From Betaproteobacteria bacterium TMED82 (lineage in GTDB: Bacteria > Pseudomonadota > Gammaproteobacteria > Burkholderiales > Burkholderiaceae_A), in assembly GCA_002170395.1 (NCBI GenBank), contig NHEJ01000004.1, positions 124,001 to 188,000 on the forward strand: DNA of 64,000 bases, in the 5' to 3' direction. Below are positions 42,359 to 53,485 of the stretch, piece after piece (the stretch's first letter is position 1; every line of letters starts with the position of its first letter). The position numbers and the translations under genes are program-made. The notes beneath the pieces were generated by a model. It had not been told where the DNA came from. It made no database searches and saw only the letters and a list, made by a program, of their open reading frames with translations.

Positions 42359-44053
42359 ATGTTTTCTTTACAAGGTAAAGGAATTGGCAACGATATAATT
42401 ATCGGCAAAGCCCGTGTCCAATCAAACTATTCAAATTTTGATGTTCAGCTTAAAGTTATCTCAGAAAAATATATTCCTAGTGAGGAAATAAGGCTCGAGG
42501 AGGCAATTGCAGATTTAGATAACGATCTTAAAGAAATCATTGCTAATTACAACTTAAATCAAAAAGAAGATTTTAGAAATCTAATTGAGAGTCACAGACT
42601 AATATTAAATGACTCTCTTTTAGTTAAAGGTGCACTGCACCAAATAACCAAAAATAAATGTAATGCTGAATGGGCGCTTGTCCAACAATTAGAAATGTTG
42701 TCAGAACAATTTGATAAAATCAAGAACAATTATTTCAGAGAAAGGAAACATGATTTAGAACAATTAGTTTTACAACTTCTAAATAAACTTACTTCAATAG
42801 GAAACAATGATACTCAAAATAGTAATGTCAGTAAGCAAAGTGCCAACAAATTGGACCCTAAATATATCTTAATAGCAAAAGATATATTGGTGACAGATTT
42901 ACCGAAATTAGAACAGCAGGGAATACTGGGTTTTGCCATAGAAAATGGAAGCCCTACTTCTCATATTGCAATACTAGCAAGGAGTCTCGAAATCCCATCG
43001 ATTGTTGGAATACAATCAACAAAACAATTAATTCTACAGGGTGAGGAAATTATACTTGACGCAGAATGTGGGGTACTAATTACCGGAGCAGACAAAGAAG
43101 TACTAAGCAATTACGAGGCGAGGCAAAAGAATAAGTACATTAGAAAAGAGAAACTTCAATCACTAAAACATATTGAATGTGAAACTACTGATAAGGTCAA
43201 AATCAAATTAATGGCTAACATTGAGCAGCCCGAAGAGGCAAAAAAAGCGATAGATAATGGTGCTGTTGGGATAGGTCTTTTAAGAAGTGAATTTTTGTTT
43301 TTAAATAAAAATGCTATGCCCACTGAAGAAGAACATTACAATGCTTATCTCAATGTATTAAAAACAATGAACGGCAAACCAGTCACTATAAGAACACTGG
43401 ACTATGGAGCGGATAAATTAATGCCTAGTGATACCTCAAAATCTATAAATATTGAATTTAACCCTGCTTTGGGTCAGAGAGCTATAAGGTTTTGTTTGGC
43501 AAATATCCAACTATTTTTGACTCAATTGAGGGCAATTTTAAGAGCGTCTTTTCACGGACAAACAAGTATTCTTCTGCCTCTTATCACTCATCACGACGAA
43601 ATAATTAAATGCAGAGAAATTATTCAAAGTGCAATGGTTGAGCTTTCATCACGCGGCCAAAAATTTGATAAAGATATTAAAATTGGTGCAATGATTGAAG
43701 TTCCGTCAGCTGCAATTTCAATTTCAGAGTTGATTCCTTATTTAGATTTTGCTTCCCTTGGAACAAATGATTTGATTCAATATACACTCGCTATTGACAG
43801 AACAAATAACAAGGTATCAAACCTTTACAATCCAAATCATCCAGCTATCATGAAACTAATTGAGCATGTGGTAAGCTCGTGTAAGTCAAAAAGTTGTCCT
43901 GTATCAATCTGCGGAGAACTAGCAGGTGACACTAATCAAACTGATTATCTTCTTAAAATTGGACTTCGTAACTTTTCAATGAACTACACTGAAATTTTAA
44001 AGGTGAAAGAGAAAATTTTAAAAAGTAAAGTTAATTCAAGTTTTAATCAGTAG
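42359..44053 (+). CDS. ptsI: Phosphoenolpyruvate-protein phosphotransferase (EI)
   Basis: GSPTSHIAILARSLEIPSIVG; GIGLLRSEFLF; SLGTNDLIQYTLAIDR; CPVSICGELAGD. Confidence 0.96.
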   Translation: MFSLQGKGIGNDIIIGKARVQSNYSNFDVQLKVISEKYIPSEEIRLEEAIADLDNDLKEIIANYNLNQKEDFRNLIESHRLILNDSLLVKGALHQITKNKCNAEWALVQQLEMLSEQFDKIKNNYFRERKHDLEQLVLQLLNKLTSIGNNDTQNSNVSKQSANKLDPKYILIAKDILVTDLPKLEQQGILGFAIENGSPTSHIAILARSLEIPSIVGIQSTKQLILQGEEIILDAECGVLITGADKEVLSNYEARQKNKYIRKEKLQSLKHIECETTDKVKIKLMANIEQPEEAKKAIDNGAVGIGLLRSEFLFLNKNAMPTEEEHYNAYLNVLKTMNGKPVTIRTLDYGADKLMPSDTSKSINIEFNPALGQRAIRFCLANIQLFLTQLRAILRASFHGQTSILLPLITHHDEIIKCREIIQSAMVELSSRGQKFDKDIKIGAMIEVPSAAISISELIPYLDFASLGTNDLIQYTLAIDRTNNKVSNLYNPNHPAIMKLIEHVVSSCKSKSCPVSICGELAGDTNQTDYLLKIGLRNFSMNYTEILKVKEKILKSKVNSSFNQ

Positions 44054-45169
44054 ATGCTAGTCCAAGAAAAGAAGGTAAAATTTAATTCAAAAATAACCTT
44101 GAAAAGCGGTGATAAGCTTGAATCATTTGAGTTAACCTACGAGACGCATGGAGTCTTGAATAAACAACACTCAAATGCGGTTTTAGTATGTCACGCCCTT
44201 AATGCTTCTCATCATATTGCTGGAAAAAGCGACAAAGACAACCAAATTGGTTGGTGGGACAACATGATTGGTAAAGGAAAACCAATTGACACTGAATTTT
44301 TTTTTGTTATCGGTGTGAATAACCTTGGCTCCTGTTTTGGATCAACCGGTCCTGCTTCCATAAATCCTAAAACTAATAAGCCCTACGGTAGTGACTTTCC
44401 TCTTCTCACAGTTGAAGATTGGGTAAATACTCAAGCGATGCTAGCAGATTTTTTAGAAATTGAAAAATTTTCGGCAATTATTGGTGGAAGTCTTGGTGGC
44501 ATGCAAGTACTTCAATGGAGTATCTCATTTCCAAATCGGTTAAAAAATGCTGTTATCATAGCATCGACTGCTAGGCTCACTGCTCAAAATATTGCTTTCA
44601 ATGAAATCGCAAGGAGAGCAATAATTACGGACCCCTTATTTCATGGTGGAAATTACTATTCAAAAGACACATATCCAAAAGTTGGATTATCAATCGCGAG
44701 AATGCTAGCGCACATTACGTACTTATCACAAGATGGCATGACTAGGAGATTTGGTAGAAACCTACAGTCCAAAGAAAATTACTCCTTTTCATATGAAATC
44801 GATTTTCAAATAGAGTCTTATTTGAGATATCAGGGAGAAAAATTTTCTCACAATTTTGATGCGAACTCTTATTTACTAATAACGAGAGTGCTAGATTATT
44901 TCGATCCAGCAGAAAACTTTGCGGGAGATTTGACCAAAGCCTTATCCTCGGTTGAGGCTAACTTTTTATTAGTATCTTTCACATCTGACTGGAGATTTCC
45001 GCCAAGCCATTCCAGAGAGCTGGTCTCCTCGTTACTGGCTAATGAGGTTTCTGTTTCCTATGCGGAAATTAGTTCGAATTATGGGCATGACTCTTTTTTA
45101 CTAGTAGATAGAAACTATCATGAAATTATAAAAACATACTTTGGAGAAATATATAAAAAATTATTATGA
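44054..45169 (+). CDS. metX: Homoserine O-acyltransferase (MetX family)
   Basis: [49 protein letters not shown]. Confidence 0.94.
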   Translation: MLVQEKKVKFNSKITLKSGDKLESFELTYETHGVLNKQHSNAVLVCHALNASHHIAGKSDKDNQIGWWDNMIGKGKPIDTEFFFVIGVNNLGSCFGSTGPASINPKTNKPYGSDFPLLTVEDWVNTQAMLADFLEIEKFSAIIGGSLGGMQVLQWSISFPNRLKNAVIIASTARLTAQNIAFNEIARRAIITDPLFHGGNYYSKDTYPKVGLSIARMLAHITYLSQDGMTRRFGRNLQSKENYSFSYEIDFQIESYLRYQGEKFSHNFDANSYLLITRVLDYFDPAENFAGDLTKALSSVEANFLLVSFTSDWRFPPSHSRELVSSLLANEVSVSYAEISSNYGHDSFLLVDRNYHEIIKTYFGEIYKKLL

Positions 45170-45768
45170 AACTTTTAAGAGATGACTTAGAAATAATTGC
45201 GCAAATGATCAACCCCAGATCGAAAGTTTTAGATCTTGGTTGTGGCGATGGTGAGCTACTAAAGTGGTTAAAAGATGAAAAAGGATGTAAATGTTATGGA
45301 GTAGAAATTTCTTACAACAAAGTTCTTATGTGCCTCGAAAAAAAAGTTAATGTCATTCAAACGGACATTGAAGGGGGCCTGTCAATTTTTGATAAAAATA
45401 AGTTTGATGTAGTTGTATTGTCACAAGCTTTGCAGGCAACTACAAAAACCGAATTGGTTCTGAAGAAAATAAGTGGCTTGGGAAATAGAGTTATCGTGAG
45501 TATCCCTAATTTTGGTCATTGGAGCCACATAATTCAATTATTGGCAGGAAATATGCCCGTCAATCACAGACTACCCTATGAGTGGTTTGACACACCTAAT
45601 CTTCATTTCGCTACAATTGACGATTTCGAAAAACTTCTTTCCAAATTAAATTTTGCCGACATCAAGCCAACATACTTAATGGAGTCAAAATCACAAAAAA
45701 CGAAAATTATACATAAATTTACCAGATATAGATGTACAACCGCAATTTATGATTTTTGCATATCTTGA
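45166..45768 (+). CDS. metW: Methionine biosynthesis protein MetW
   Basis: [46 protein letters not shown]; overlaps metX. Confidence 0.94.
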   Translation: MKLLRDDLEIIAQMINPRSKVLDLGCGDGELLKWLKDEKGCKCYGVEISYNKVLMCLEKKVNVIQTDIEGGLSIFDKNKFDVVVLSQALQATTKTELVLKKISGLGNRVIVSIPNFGHWSHIIQLLAGNMPVNHRLPYEWFDTPNLHFATIDDFEKLLSKLNFADIKPTYLMESKSQKTKIIHKFTRYRCTTAIYDFCIS

Positions 45769-45770
45769 GT

Positions 45771-47255
45771 CTATGCCTTCCAAAATGCGTATGAAAAAAA
45801 GACAAAAATTGTCAATAATTCTAGTCTACCCAAAAGCATTGCTGCAGCTAAAATTAAAAGTTGGAAGTTGTTAAGTTGCCCATAGTTTGAGCTCGGACCT
45901 AATTCGAACAAAGCAGGTCCTAGATTGTTTAAACAGGCAAGAGTTGTGGATATTGAGGTTCCAGCTGACATTCCTGATGCTGTCAATAGCAAGAATGTTA
46001 CCAGCATAGTCAACAAATAAAAAAACATAAAAGCTAAAACAGCTAGAACAACCCGATTCCCCACTACTGATTCTCCTATTTTTATTGGAATAATTGCGTG
46101 AGGATGAATTGTCCTGAATAGCTCTCTCCGAGCTTGTTTTAGCATTATTATTACTCTAATCATTTTCACACCGCCCCCTGTCGATCCTGAGCAAGTGGTA
46201 AAACACGCTAACAAAATCATCAGTGTAAAGGCAATAGTTGGCCATTGATTATAGTCCTCTGTGGCATATCCAGTAGTCGTAGCGATTGAAACAACATTAA
46301 AAATAGACATCCTTATTAGCTCGATATATGTGCCCGAAACATCATAAACAATTAATGCAGAGAAGACGATAAAAATCCCAAGAACAATGACGGATACAAA
46401 ATAGAGATTTTCTAAACTTCTTAAGTAGATTGAGAAATTTCTATTTCTAATAGCGGCAAAATGAAGTGTAAAATTCATACCAGAAATAATCATAAAAATT
46501 ACTGCGGTTATTTCTATTAGTGGGTTATTGAAAAAGTTGAAACTTTCATCGTGGGTTGATAACCCGCCTATACTGACGGTCGTGAAAGAATGGGCTATTG
46601 AATCGAAAGGAGTCATTCCAGCTATAAAATAAGCAAACGCACAAAGGAATGTCAAAGAGACATAAATAGCCCACAGAGCTTTTGCAGTTTCAGCTATTCT
46701 TGGGGTAAATTTTTTATCTTTCATGGGGCCAGAAACCTCAGCTCGAAAAACCTGCATTCCTCCAACTCCTAAAATCGGAAGAACTGCAATTGTTAAAACT
46801 AAAATGCCCATACCACCAAGCCACTGTAACGTAGCTCTCCATATAAGTATGGACTTTGGCATTACATCTAACCCACTAAAAATCGTAGCACCAGTTGTAG
46901 TCAAACCCGATACAGCTTCAAAGAATGCTTTTATAGGAGCATCATCCGTGTTAGTAAAATAAAAAGGAATGGCAGAGATAATGGATAAACTTAACCAAAC
47001 AGATACAACGAGTAACAAACCGTCTTTTGGTTGTAATTCAATAGTATTTGGAACTGACTTAAGTGCCTTTTTACATAACGCAAAAACTAAAATGCCAAAT
47101 GCAAAAAATAGCAACCCCAAAAGAGTAAACAAAATCCATATTTCCTCTCCAAAATATAGTGCAGTACCGACTGGAATTATAAAAAATAAAGAGAATATCG
47201 AAATTATTAATCCAAGAATTGAAAAAATTTCACTAAATTTTCGGAAAGTTCTCAA
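45771..47255 (-). CDS. trkH: Trk potassium uptake membrane protein
   Basis: AVSGLTTTGATIFSGLD; SIGGLSTHDESF; TTCSGSTGGGVKMIR. Confidence 0.93.
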   Translation of the reverse strand: MRTFRKFSEIFSILGLIISIFSLFFIIPVGTALYFGEEIWILFTLLGLLFFAFGILVFALCKKALKSVPNTIELQPKDGLLLVVSVWLSLSIISAIPFYFTNTDDAPIKAFFEAVSGLTTTGATIFSGLDVMPKSILIWRATLQWLGGMGILVLTIAVLPILGVGGMQVFRAEVSGPMKDKKFTPRIAETAKALWAIYVSLTFLCAFAYFIAGMTPFDSIAHSFTTVSIGGLSTHDESFNFFNNPLIEITAVIFMIISGMNFTLHFAAIRNRNFSIYLRSLENLYFVSVIVLGIFIVFSALIVYDVSGTYIELIRMSIFNVVSIATTTGYATEDYNQWPTIAFTLMILLACFTTCSGSTGGGVKMIRVIIMLKQARRELFRTIHPHAIIPIKIGESVVGNRVVLAVLAFMFFYLLTMLVTFLLLTASGMSAGTSISTTLACLNNLGPALFELGPSSNYGQLNNFQLLILAAAMLLGRLELLTIFVFFSYAFWKA

Positions 47256-47267
47256 AGAATTTCTCTC

Positions 47268-48656
47268 TTAGAAAAAACTGGCTGAAACTGAGAAAAGTTT
47301 TTCTATTTTTGGAATTATTTGCCTATTCGATACAAATACAATCAAATGATCATTATTTATTACTTCTGTGTCGTGATGAGCCATGAGGACTTTTTTTTCT
47401 GACCCTTCATCCCGAACAATTGCCCCAAGGAAAGCTCCAAAAGGCAAATCAATTTCTTCAACCATTTTTCCAACCACTTTAGAGCTTTTTTCATCACCAT
47501 GTACTATGATTTCAAGAGCCTCAGCCGCTCCGCGCCTCAAACTGTGAACAGCTTCAATATCCCCTCGCCTAATATATTTTAGTAGCTCACCTAGCGTAGT
47601 ATGTGATGGAGTAACCGTAATATCAATGTTGCCTCCTTCTACCAATTCGGCATAAGCTTTTCTATTAATAAGTGCCATCACACGTCGTGCTCCAAGCCTC
47701 TTTGCCAACAATGCTGACATGATATTATTTTCGTCATCATTCGTAAGAGCAACAAACATATCTACTTCAGAAACATTTTCTTCAACAAGAAGAGCCTCGT
47801 CAGTTGCATCTCCATTGATAACTAAAACTTTCCCTCCTAGGGATTGAGATATCCTATCGCATCTAACTTTGTTATGGTCTATTATTTTGGGGGCCATTGT
47901 ATCAGCTATAGCCATAGCAACTCTGGTACCTACATTTCCTCCACCAACAATCATCACACGCCGTACAGGATCCTCTATTTGCCTTAGTTCCCTGAGGACT
48001 TGGGAAACATTTTCAGTAGCAACTAAGACAAAAACTTCGTCCCCTACTTCGATGTGAGTAGTAGCGTCCGGAAATAAGGCTCTTCCCTTTCTGTAGACCG
48101 CTACTATTCTGCAGTCGACCGAGGGCAAATGAGATCGTAAATCACTTATTGGGTGACTAACTAAAAGGCCACCAGCATGGGCCAGCACCACTAGCATGGT
48201 AACTTTCCCATCCGCAAACTCTATAACTTGAAGAGCTTCGGGAACTTGAATTAACTTCTTGATTGTATTGGTGACGGAGGATTCAGGGCTAATTAATTTA
48301 TTAACGGCAAAGCCGTCATTATCAAGTAAATCTGTGGCTCCCAGCCACTGGGTGGACCTGACTCGAGCTATTCTTTGAGGTACGTTAAATTTACTATGAG
48401 CAAGTTTGCAGGCAACTAAATTAACTTCATCATTAGCTGTTACAGCAACTAACATGTCTACCTCATCTATGCCGGCTTCTTCCAGAACAGCCAATGATGT
48501 CGCAGTTCCAATGACAGTGCGCAGGTCAAATCTCTCTTGCAGCTTTTCCAATGCTTCAATGTCTGTATCTACCACAGTAACATCACTTTTGTCGAAAACT
48601 AGCATTTCTGCTAAATTAGCACCAACTCGTCCCGCACCTAAAATTAAAATCTTCAT
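47268..48656 (-). CDS. trkA: Trk potassium transporter regulatory NAD-binding protein
   Basis: Two RCK repeats; MKILILGAGRVGANLAEML...VMIVGGGNVGTRVA. Confidence 0.95.
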   Translation of the reverse strand: MKILILGAGRVGANLAEMLVFDKSDVTVVDTDIEALEKLQERFDLRTVIGTATSLAVLEEAGIDEVDMLVAVTANDEVNLVACKLAHSKFNVPQRIARVRSTQWLGATDLLDNDGFAVNKLISPESSVTNTIKKLIQVPEALQVIEFADGKVTMLVVLAHAGGLLVSHPISDLRSHLPSVDCRIVAVYRKGRALFPDATTHIEVGDEVFVLVATENVSQVLRELRQIEDPVRRVMIVGGGNVGTRVAMAIADTMAPKIIDHNKVRCDRISQSLGGKVLVINGDATDEALLVEENVSEVDMFVALTNDDENNIMSALLAKRLGARRVMALINRKAYAELVEGGNIDITVTPSHTTLGELLKYIRRGDIEAVHSLRRGAAEALEIIVHGDEKSSKVVGKMVEEIDLPFGAFLGAIVRDEGSEKKVLMAHHDTEVINNDHLIVFVSNRQIIPKIEKLFSVSASFF

Positions 48657-49415
48657 TTATTGAGTCTTTTTAAAGATTCCTCTTTGTAACTCCATTCCCA
48701 GTTGTCTAATTTTTCTGTAAAGATGAGTCCTTTCCAATCCTGAGCGTTGCGCAAGACGAGTCATACTTCCTTGCAATTTTGCGAGTTGATAACTTAGGTA
48801 AATTCGTTCGAATGAGTCCCTTGCCTCACGTAAGGGAATATCAAGATCTATTTTAGCCAGACTATCTCTTGCTTCAATTAATGCATCAAGCTCCTTAGAC
48901 AATTCTGTTGAAACTGATTTTTTATCGCTAGTAGCTGAGATTTTCGCTCGCTGACCAATCTCTTTGACAGCTTCATTTTTCCTTGAGTGATCAGACTGTA
49001 TAAGCTCAGCATGCCTCATTTTGTTTTCTTGCTCTTTAGGTTCCCCGGAAGGAAAGTTTTTTAGAGTAGCCCCATTTATCGTTTTTAATAGCTTAGATAA
49101 CGTAATCGGCTTCTCAAGATAATCGTAAGCTCCAATTCTAGTGGCCTCAACGGCAGTATCGATAGTTGCATGACCTGACATAACAATTACAGGTACTTTC
49201 GATTCTAAAGTCATCCATTCCTTTAATAGAGTTATTCCGTCAGTATCGGGCATCCAGATATCAAGGAGCACGAGATCTGGATTTAGTTTCTTCCGCACTT
49301 CCCTGGCCTCCGCACCGTTTGAAGCAAGTGTAATCGAGTGTCCCTCATCTTGAAGAACCTCGGTGAGCAGTTCCCTTACACCAATTTCATCATCAACTAT
49401 TAGAATTTCAGCCAT
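48657..49415 (-). CDS. NtrX-like response regulator, receiver + Fis HTH only
   Basis: EILIVDDEIGVRELL; LLDIWMPDTDGI; C-terminal Fis HTH GSMTRLAQRSGLERTHLYRKIRQLG; no AAA+ region. Confidence 0.87.
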   Translation of the reverse strand: MAEILIVDDEIGVRELLTEVLQDEGHSITLASNGAEAREVRKKLNPDLVLLDIWMPDTDGITLLKEWMTLESKVPVIVMSGHATIDTAVEATRIGAYDYLEKPITLSKLLKTINGATLKNFPSGEPKEQENKMRHAELIQSDHSRKNEAVKEIGQRAKISATSDKKSVSTELSKELDALIEARDSLAKIDLDIPLREARDSFERIYLSYQLAKLQGSMTRLAQRSGLERTHLYRKIRQLGMELQRGIFKKTQ

Positions 49416-51585
49416 TTTTATCCCGGTTTTCTAATATTCTATCAAATTCAATTCTGGCAACAGCCCCAATTACTTTACCAAAGCTATCTTTTTTATTTCT
49501 TAAGGTTATTTCGGAGTCATTCTCCCCTACGATTTTTTTTACAATTGCGAGACCTAACCCAGTGCCTTTGAATTTTGTTGTAGTATAAGGTTCAAAGACG
49601 TATGGCAAAAGTTTTTCGTCTATTCCTGGACCAGTATCTTCGATAGTTAGCTCAATTTTACTTTTCTTTTTATCATCTAAGCTACTACATTTAATTGTTA
49701 TCGTACCATTTTGTTTATTTTTGATCGCATCTTGAGCATTTTGAAGTAGATTGTGTAAAACTTGCAAAAATTGTTCCTTATCGATATTAACTGAAACCCT
49801 ATCATGTTCAAGATTGTTAAAAAACTTTATTCTATTATCACTTAGATACATTTGGAGAAATTCTTTAACAAAATGCACGATCAATACATTAGATGGTTGG
49901 GCTCTAGGAAGTCTAGCGTACTGTTGAAATTCATCTATCATACTTTTTAAAGCTATTACCTGTTCAACAATCATTTTTGTTGACTTAGTTAAAATCAGTT
50001 CTTGATCTTTCTTGAGCTGGCCAGACAACTTTACTTGCAAACGCTCTGCGGACAAGATAATTGGCGTCAATGGGTTTTTTATTTCGTGGGCTAAACCTCT
50101 AGCCATATCCGCCCAAGCTTGAGTCTTTTGAGCTTGTAAAAGTGCGGTGATATTATCAAAAACGAGGATAATTCGGTTATCGTTATCTGGCTCAACATTA
50201 GGCAGAAAAAAAGCTGTCAAAACTAAACTCAAATTCTCACCATTTGGTTTTTGTACGTCCAAACGCCTCGGTTTTTCATAAAAATCCTCACTTATTTCTA
50301 ATAAAAAAGATTTTTTACCACTAAACATACTTATTTTTTCAATGGATTTTTCAAGATTATGCACTAAATTACAACCTAAAATCTTCTGAGCACTAGAATT
50401 GAATTGCTCAAGATTCCAATCTTTGTCAAAAACCATTACTCCCGAAGTCAAATGGGCTAAAACCTGCTCAAAAAATCGACTAGAAATCTTAAGTTGTCGG
50501 GCACTTTCTAAAGCTTCAGTTTGCGCTACGTTAAGTTTTACCATCATTTGATTAAAAGACGCTACCAAGTCATTGAGCTCATGATTAAATTTATCAGTTT
50601 TCAAAGGCCGAAAATCTCCTAAAGCAACTCCCTTTGTAGCTTTCTCTAAAGAACGCAGCGGATTAACCATCCAGCTACTTAAAAGAACTGAGGCTATCAA
50701 TGATCCTAACACCGCTAGTAATAATGTGAATATCAAAGTTACATTGTAAATTTGTCCAATACCTTCTTTACCCAGAAGTAACTGCTCGTAGTCATTAAAA
50801 CCTTTATTCAGGGCTTCAAGATCTCTAACTAATAGCTCTGGGAGGGGTTCTATCCATTGAATAATTAGGTCCTCTTCTAAATTTCCGATAACTTTCGTTA
50901 ATACGAGAGCCCGTACCTGCAAAGCGGAATCTTTACCTACGGGCGTTTCAATTTGTACAAGAGATCCAGCTGCTTCTAGCCTGTTTAAAAGAGCGCTCGA
51001 GGGGATATCCGGCGCTAAACTTTTCCCCAATCCTTGTACAACTAAGATTGAGCCAGCTTCATTGAAAACTGTTATTTCCGAAAAATTATTACTGGAGGCA
51101 TATTGATTTACTATTGAGGATATATCGTTGTTAGGTTCCTCCTCAATCTTTAATGCTATTTGTTTTGTTTGTGATATTACGTCCGATTTAATAGCATCTA
51201 AGGTTGCACGACCCAATGCAAATCCCGAGTCTAAGGCAACGTCAACACTATTTGAAAACCAAGTATCTATAGTTTTTGCTAAAAATTGATTTGACACAGT
51301 GAAAACCATAAAGACTGGTAAAATTCCAATTATTGCAAACGCCACTGCAAGCCTCACCATCAATTTAGAGCCAAAAACTCTCTGTTTGTATCTTAACCAA
51401 GCTCGCCTAACAACTGCTAGGGTGACTAAAATCAGCATTATTACCAAACATATATTTGCAATAATTAAGTAGTTGTACTCTTTACCGAGCTGATTCGTAT
51501 TTGCTGACGAGATTGATAGAAGGACAATTAGAAGAGCGGAAGCAACAGAAACTAAAATGAGAATACCTCGTAACGTTAAACTCAT
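49408..51585 (-). CDS. NtrY-like sensor histidine kinase
   Basis: TM segments, HAMP, PAS; LAHEIKNPLTPIILSAERLQ; DTGPGIDEKLLPYVFEPYTTTKFKGTGLGLAIV. Confidence 0.93.
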   Translation of the reverse strand: MSLTLRGILILVSVASALLIVLLSISSANTNQLGKEYNYLIIANICLVIMLILVTLAVVRRAWLRYKQRVFGSKLMVRLAVAFAIIGILPVFMVFTVSNQFLAKTIDTWFSNSVDVALDSGFALGRATLDAIKSDVISQTKQIALKIEEEPNNDISSIVNQYASSNNFSEITVFNEAGSILVVQGLGKSLAPDIPSSALLNRLEAAGSLVQIETPVGKDSALQVRALVLTKVIGNLEEDLIIQWIEPLPELLVRDLEALNKGFNDYEQLLLGKEGIGQIYNVTLIFTLLLAVLGSLIASVLLSSWMVNPLRSLEKATKGVALGDFRPLKTDKFNHELNDLVASFNQMMVKLNVAQTEALESARQLKISSRFFEQVLAHLTSGVMVFDKDWNLEQFNSSAQKILGCNLVHNLEKSIEKISMFSGKKSFLLEISEDFYEKPRRLDVQKPNGENLSLVLTAFFLPNVEPDNDNRIILVFDNITALLQAQKTQAWADMARGLAHEIKNPLTPIILSAERLQVKLSGQLKKDQELILTKSTKMIVEQVIALKSMIDEFQQYARLPRAQPSNVLIVHFVKEFLQMYLSDNRIKFFNNLEHDRVSVNIDKEQFLQVLHNLLQNAQDAIKNKQNGTITIKCSSLDDKKKSKIELTIEDTGPGIDEKLLPYVFEPYTTTKFKGTGLGLAIVKKIVGENDSEITLRNKKDSFGKVIGAVARIEFDRILENRDKNG

Positions 51586-52151
51586 TTTTCTAATTCTTTA
51601 ATATCAACATTAATCCAACCAGTGGAGAGATTCCACGCAGGCTCCTTTGCGGCCACTAGAGCCAAAGGTTTCGGTAGGGACTCTGTATCCAATCTAAGCT
51701 TTACCTTAACGACTTTATCCTCAACAAACAACTGTTTCGGAAGTGAAATCCAATCTTTTAGACTTAAACAAGCTGCTAAAGAATTGGTTAAACTCTCAAA
51801 AAACAAGAGTTTTTGATTTACAACAACAGTAAACCTCCTAGTTATACCATGATACGTCAACTTGGCTTTCCTTGTTTTTTGGTAGTGAACTCTCTTAAAA
51901 AAAAAATTTGTAGGTTCAATTATCTTAAATTCAGATATAAATTCTAACGCTACGCCTTTTTTTAGCGCATCCAACAAAGTGCTTTCAAGCGATACAGAAA
52001 CGTCGCCTGACAGCCGGTAAGTTTGCTTTTCTAAAATCAGAAAAACCTTTTCAATTTTTATTTCCGAAATTTCTAATTGAGTATCATCGCAAGTAGCTAT
52101 AGTGCAAAAGATAAAAAAAGGGATAAATAAGATCCACTTAATAATGACCAT
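51582..52151 (-). CDS. DUF4390-family protein
   Basis: Signal peptide; sits between rsmB and ntrY-like gene; FEFxxxxxxYH-type arrangement LTYHGITRRFTV. Confidence 0.7.
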   Translation of the reverse strand: MVIIKWILFIPFFIFCTIATCDDTQLEISEIKIEKVFLILEKQTYRLSGDVSVSLESTLLDALKKGVALEFISEFKIIEPTNFFFKRVHYQKTRKAKLTYHGITRRFTVVVNQKLLFFESLTNSLAACLSLKDWISLPKQLFVEDKVVKVKLRLDTESLPKPLALVAAKEPAWNLSTGWINVDIKELEK

Positions 52152-53472
52152 CCTCTTTTTTTATTTGAGCGTAAAAAAAACCATCCTTCCCCAAAAATAA
52201 TTCCTCCTTTCTAGAGAGATTAGCACCGACCAGAAATTCGTAGGGAGAGGAGCTCTTTCCTACAGATGGGAGCAAAAGACCAGGAGCAGTCATACGCACG
52301 GCATTTTTATTTTTTTCTATGAAATTTAAAATCTGATTTTCTCCTTCATCTGAAAAAATGGAGCAAACACAGTAGACTAGGACACCTTTATTTTTTAATA
52401 AATACCAACATGATTCTAGAATCTTACTCTGCTGATTTTGTAAATTTGTTAGTTGCCTTGGCGTTCTGCTCCAAGGAATTTCAGGATGTCTGCGTACAAC
52501 TCCAGATCCAGAGCAAGGCGCATCTAATACTATTAGGTCGTATCCGTCGAAGGTAAATGACTTTAGTTGTTTAAGATCACTGTCCTTTGTTAAATCTGCA
52601 GCCATAAGTTTTGGAGTAGATTTTAGAAGATGCCCTAATCTAAGAAGATCATGTTCCAATAATTCTAATCGCTTTTTTGACACATCATTGGAAACTAATT
52701 TAATTTTGTCAAATTTCAAAGCTAATGAGAAAGTTTTTCCACCGGGAGCTGCGCACGCATCCAATACTGACATGTTTGGCTTAATCTTGATGAAATCCAC
52801 TAATTTTTGTGCATTATAATCTTGAATACTTACTATTCCCTTACTAAAAAGCTCAGTCTTACATATATCAAATGGAGGAATTACGGTAATTATGCTGTTT
52901 TCTTGTTTAATTATCTTCTTGCCCATCTTCAATAAATTATCTTCAACTAAACTGAGAAATTCGCTTGGTCTTGAAATTCTTAGGGTAAGCGGAGGCTGAA
53001 ACTTCGCCGCTGACCAAACTAAATTCTCTCTCATTTTTAGCTGATGACGCACCTTATTAATCCACCAAGATGGAGCATTACAAACTGATTCTTCTTTTTC
53101 TGAATCTTCGATAACATCACTACCTAGGGGAGCAGTTTTGCGCAGAATAAAATTTACAAGAGCTGCTATTTTAGAGCCGTTCATTTTTTTTGCTGCTTCC
53201 ACACATTGGTCAACAATAGTAAATTTCGAGTACCTTTTATCTAGCAACAGAAAACAAGATATTGCTAAAACTGCAACAATTTCCAACGGAGGCGATGATT
53301 TACAAAATCTTTTCAGCCTAGTAGTGGCAAAACCCCATTTGCGGAGACCGGAAAAATATAGGTTTTTCTGATGAGGAGTTAACTTGATTTCCCTATCCGT
53401 TTTTTTTCCTCGAATCCCCATACTAATTTCATTGGCAGTAACCATAACGTCATACCAAAGGGGATTTTCCAT
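52138..53472 (-). CDS. rsmB: 16S rRNA (cytosine-967 C5)-methyltransferase
   Basis: VLDACAAPGGKTFSLA; LDAPCSGSGVVRRHPEIPW; YCVCSIFSDEGE. Confidence 0.93.
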   Translation of the reverse strand: MENPLWYDVMVTANEISMGIRGKKTDREIKLTPHQKNLYFSGLRKWGFATTRLKRFCKSSPPLEIVAVLAISCFLLLDKRYSKFTIVDQCVEAAKKMNGSKIAALVNFILRKTAPLGSDVIEDSEKEESVCNAPSWWINKVRHQLKMRENLVWSAAKFQPPLTLRISRPSEFLSLVEDNLLKMGKKIIKQENSIITVIPPFDICKTELFSKGIVSIQDYNAQKLVDFIKIKPNMSVLDACAAPGGKTFSLALKFDKIKLVSNDVSKKRLELLEHDLLRLGHLLKSTPKLMAADLTKDSDLKQLKSFTFDGYDLIVLDAPCSGSGVVRRHPEIPWSRTPRQLTNLQNQQSKILESCWYLLKNKGVLVYCVCSIFSDEGENQILNFIEKNKNAVRMTAPGLLLPSVGKSSSPYEFLVGANLSRKEELFLGKDGFFYAQIKKEDGHY

Positions 53473-53485
53473 TTTGAGAAAACCT

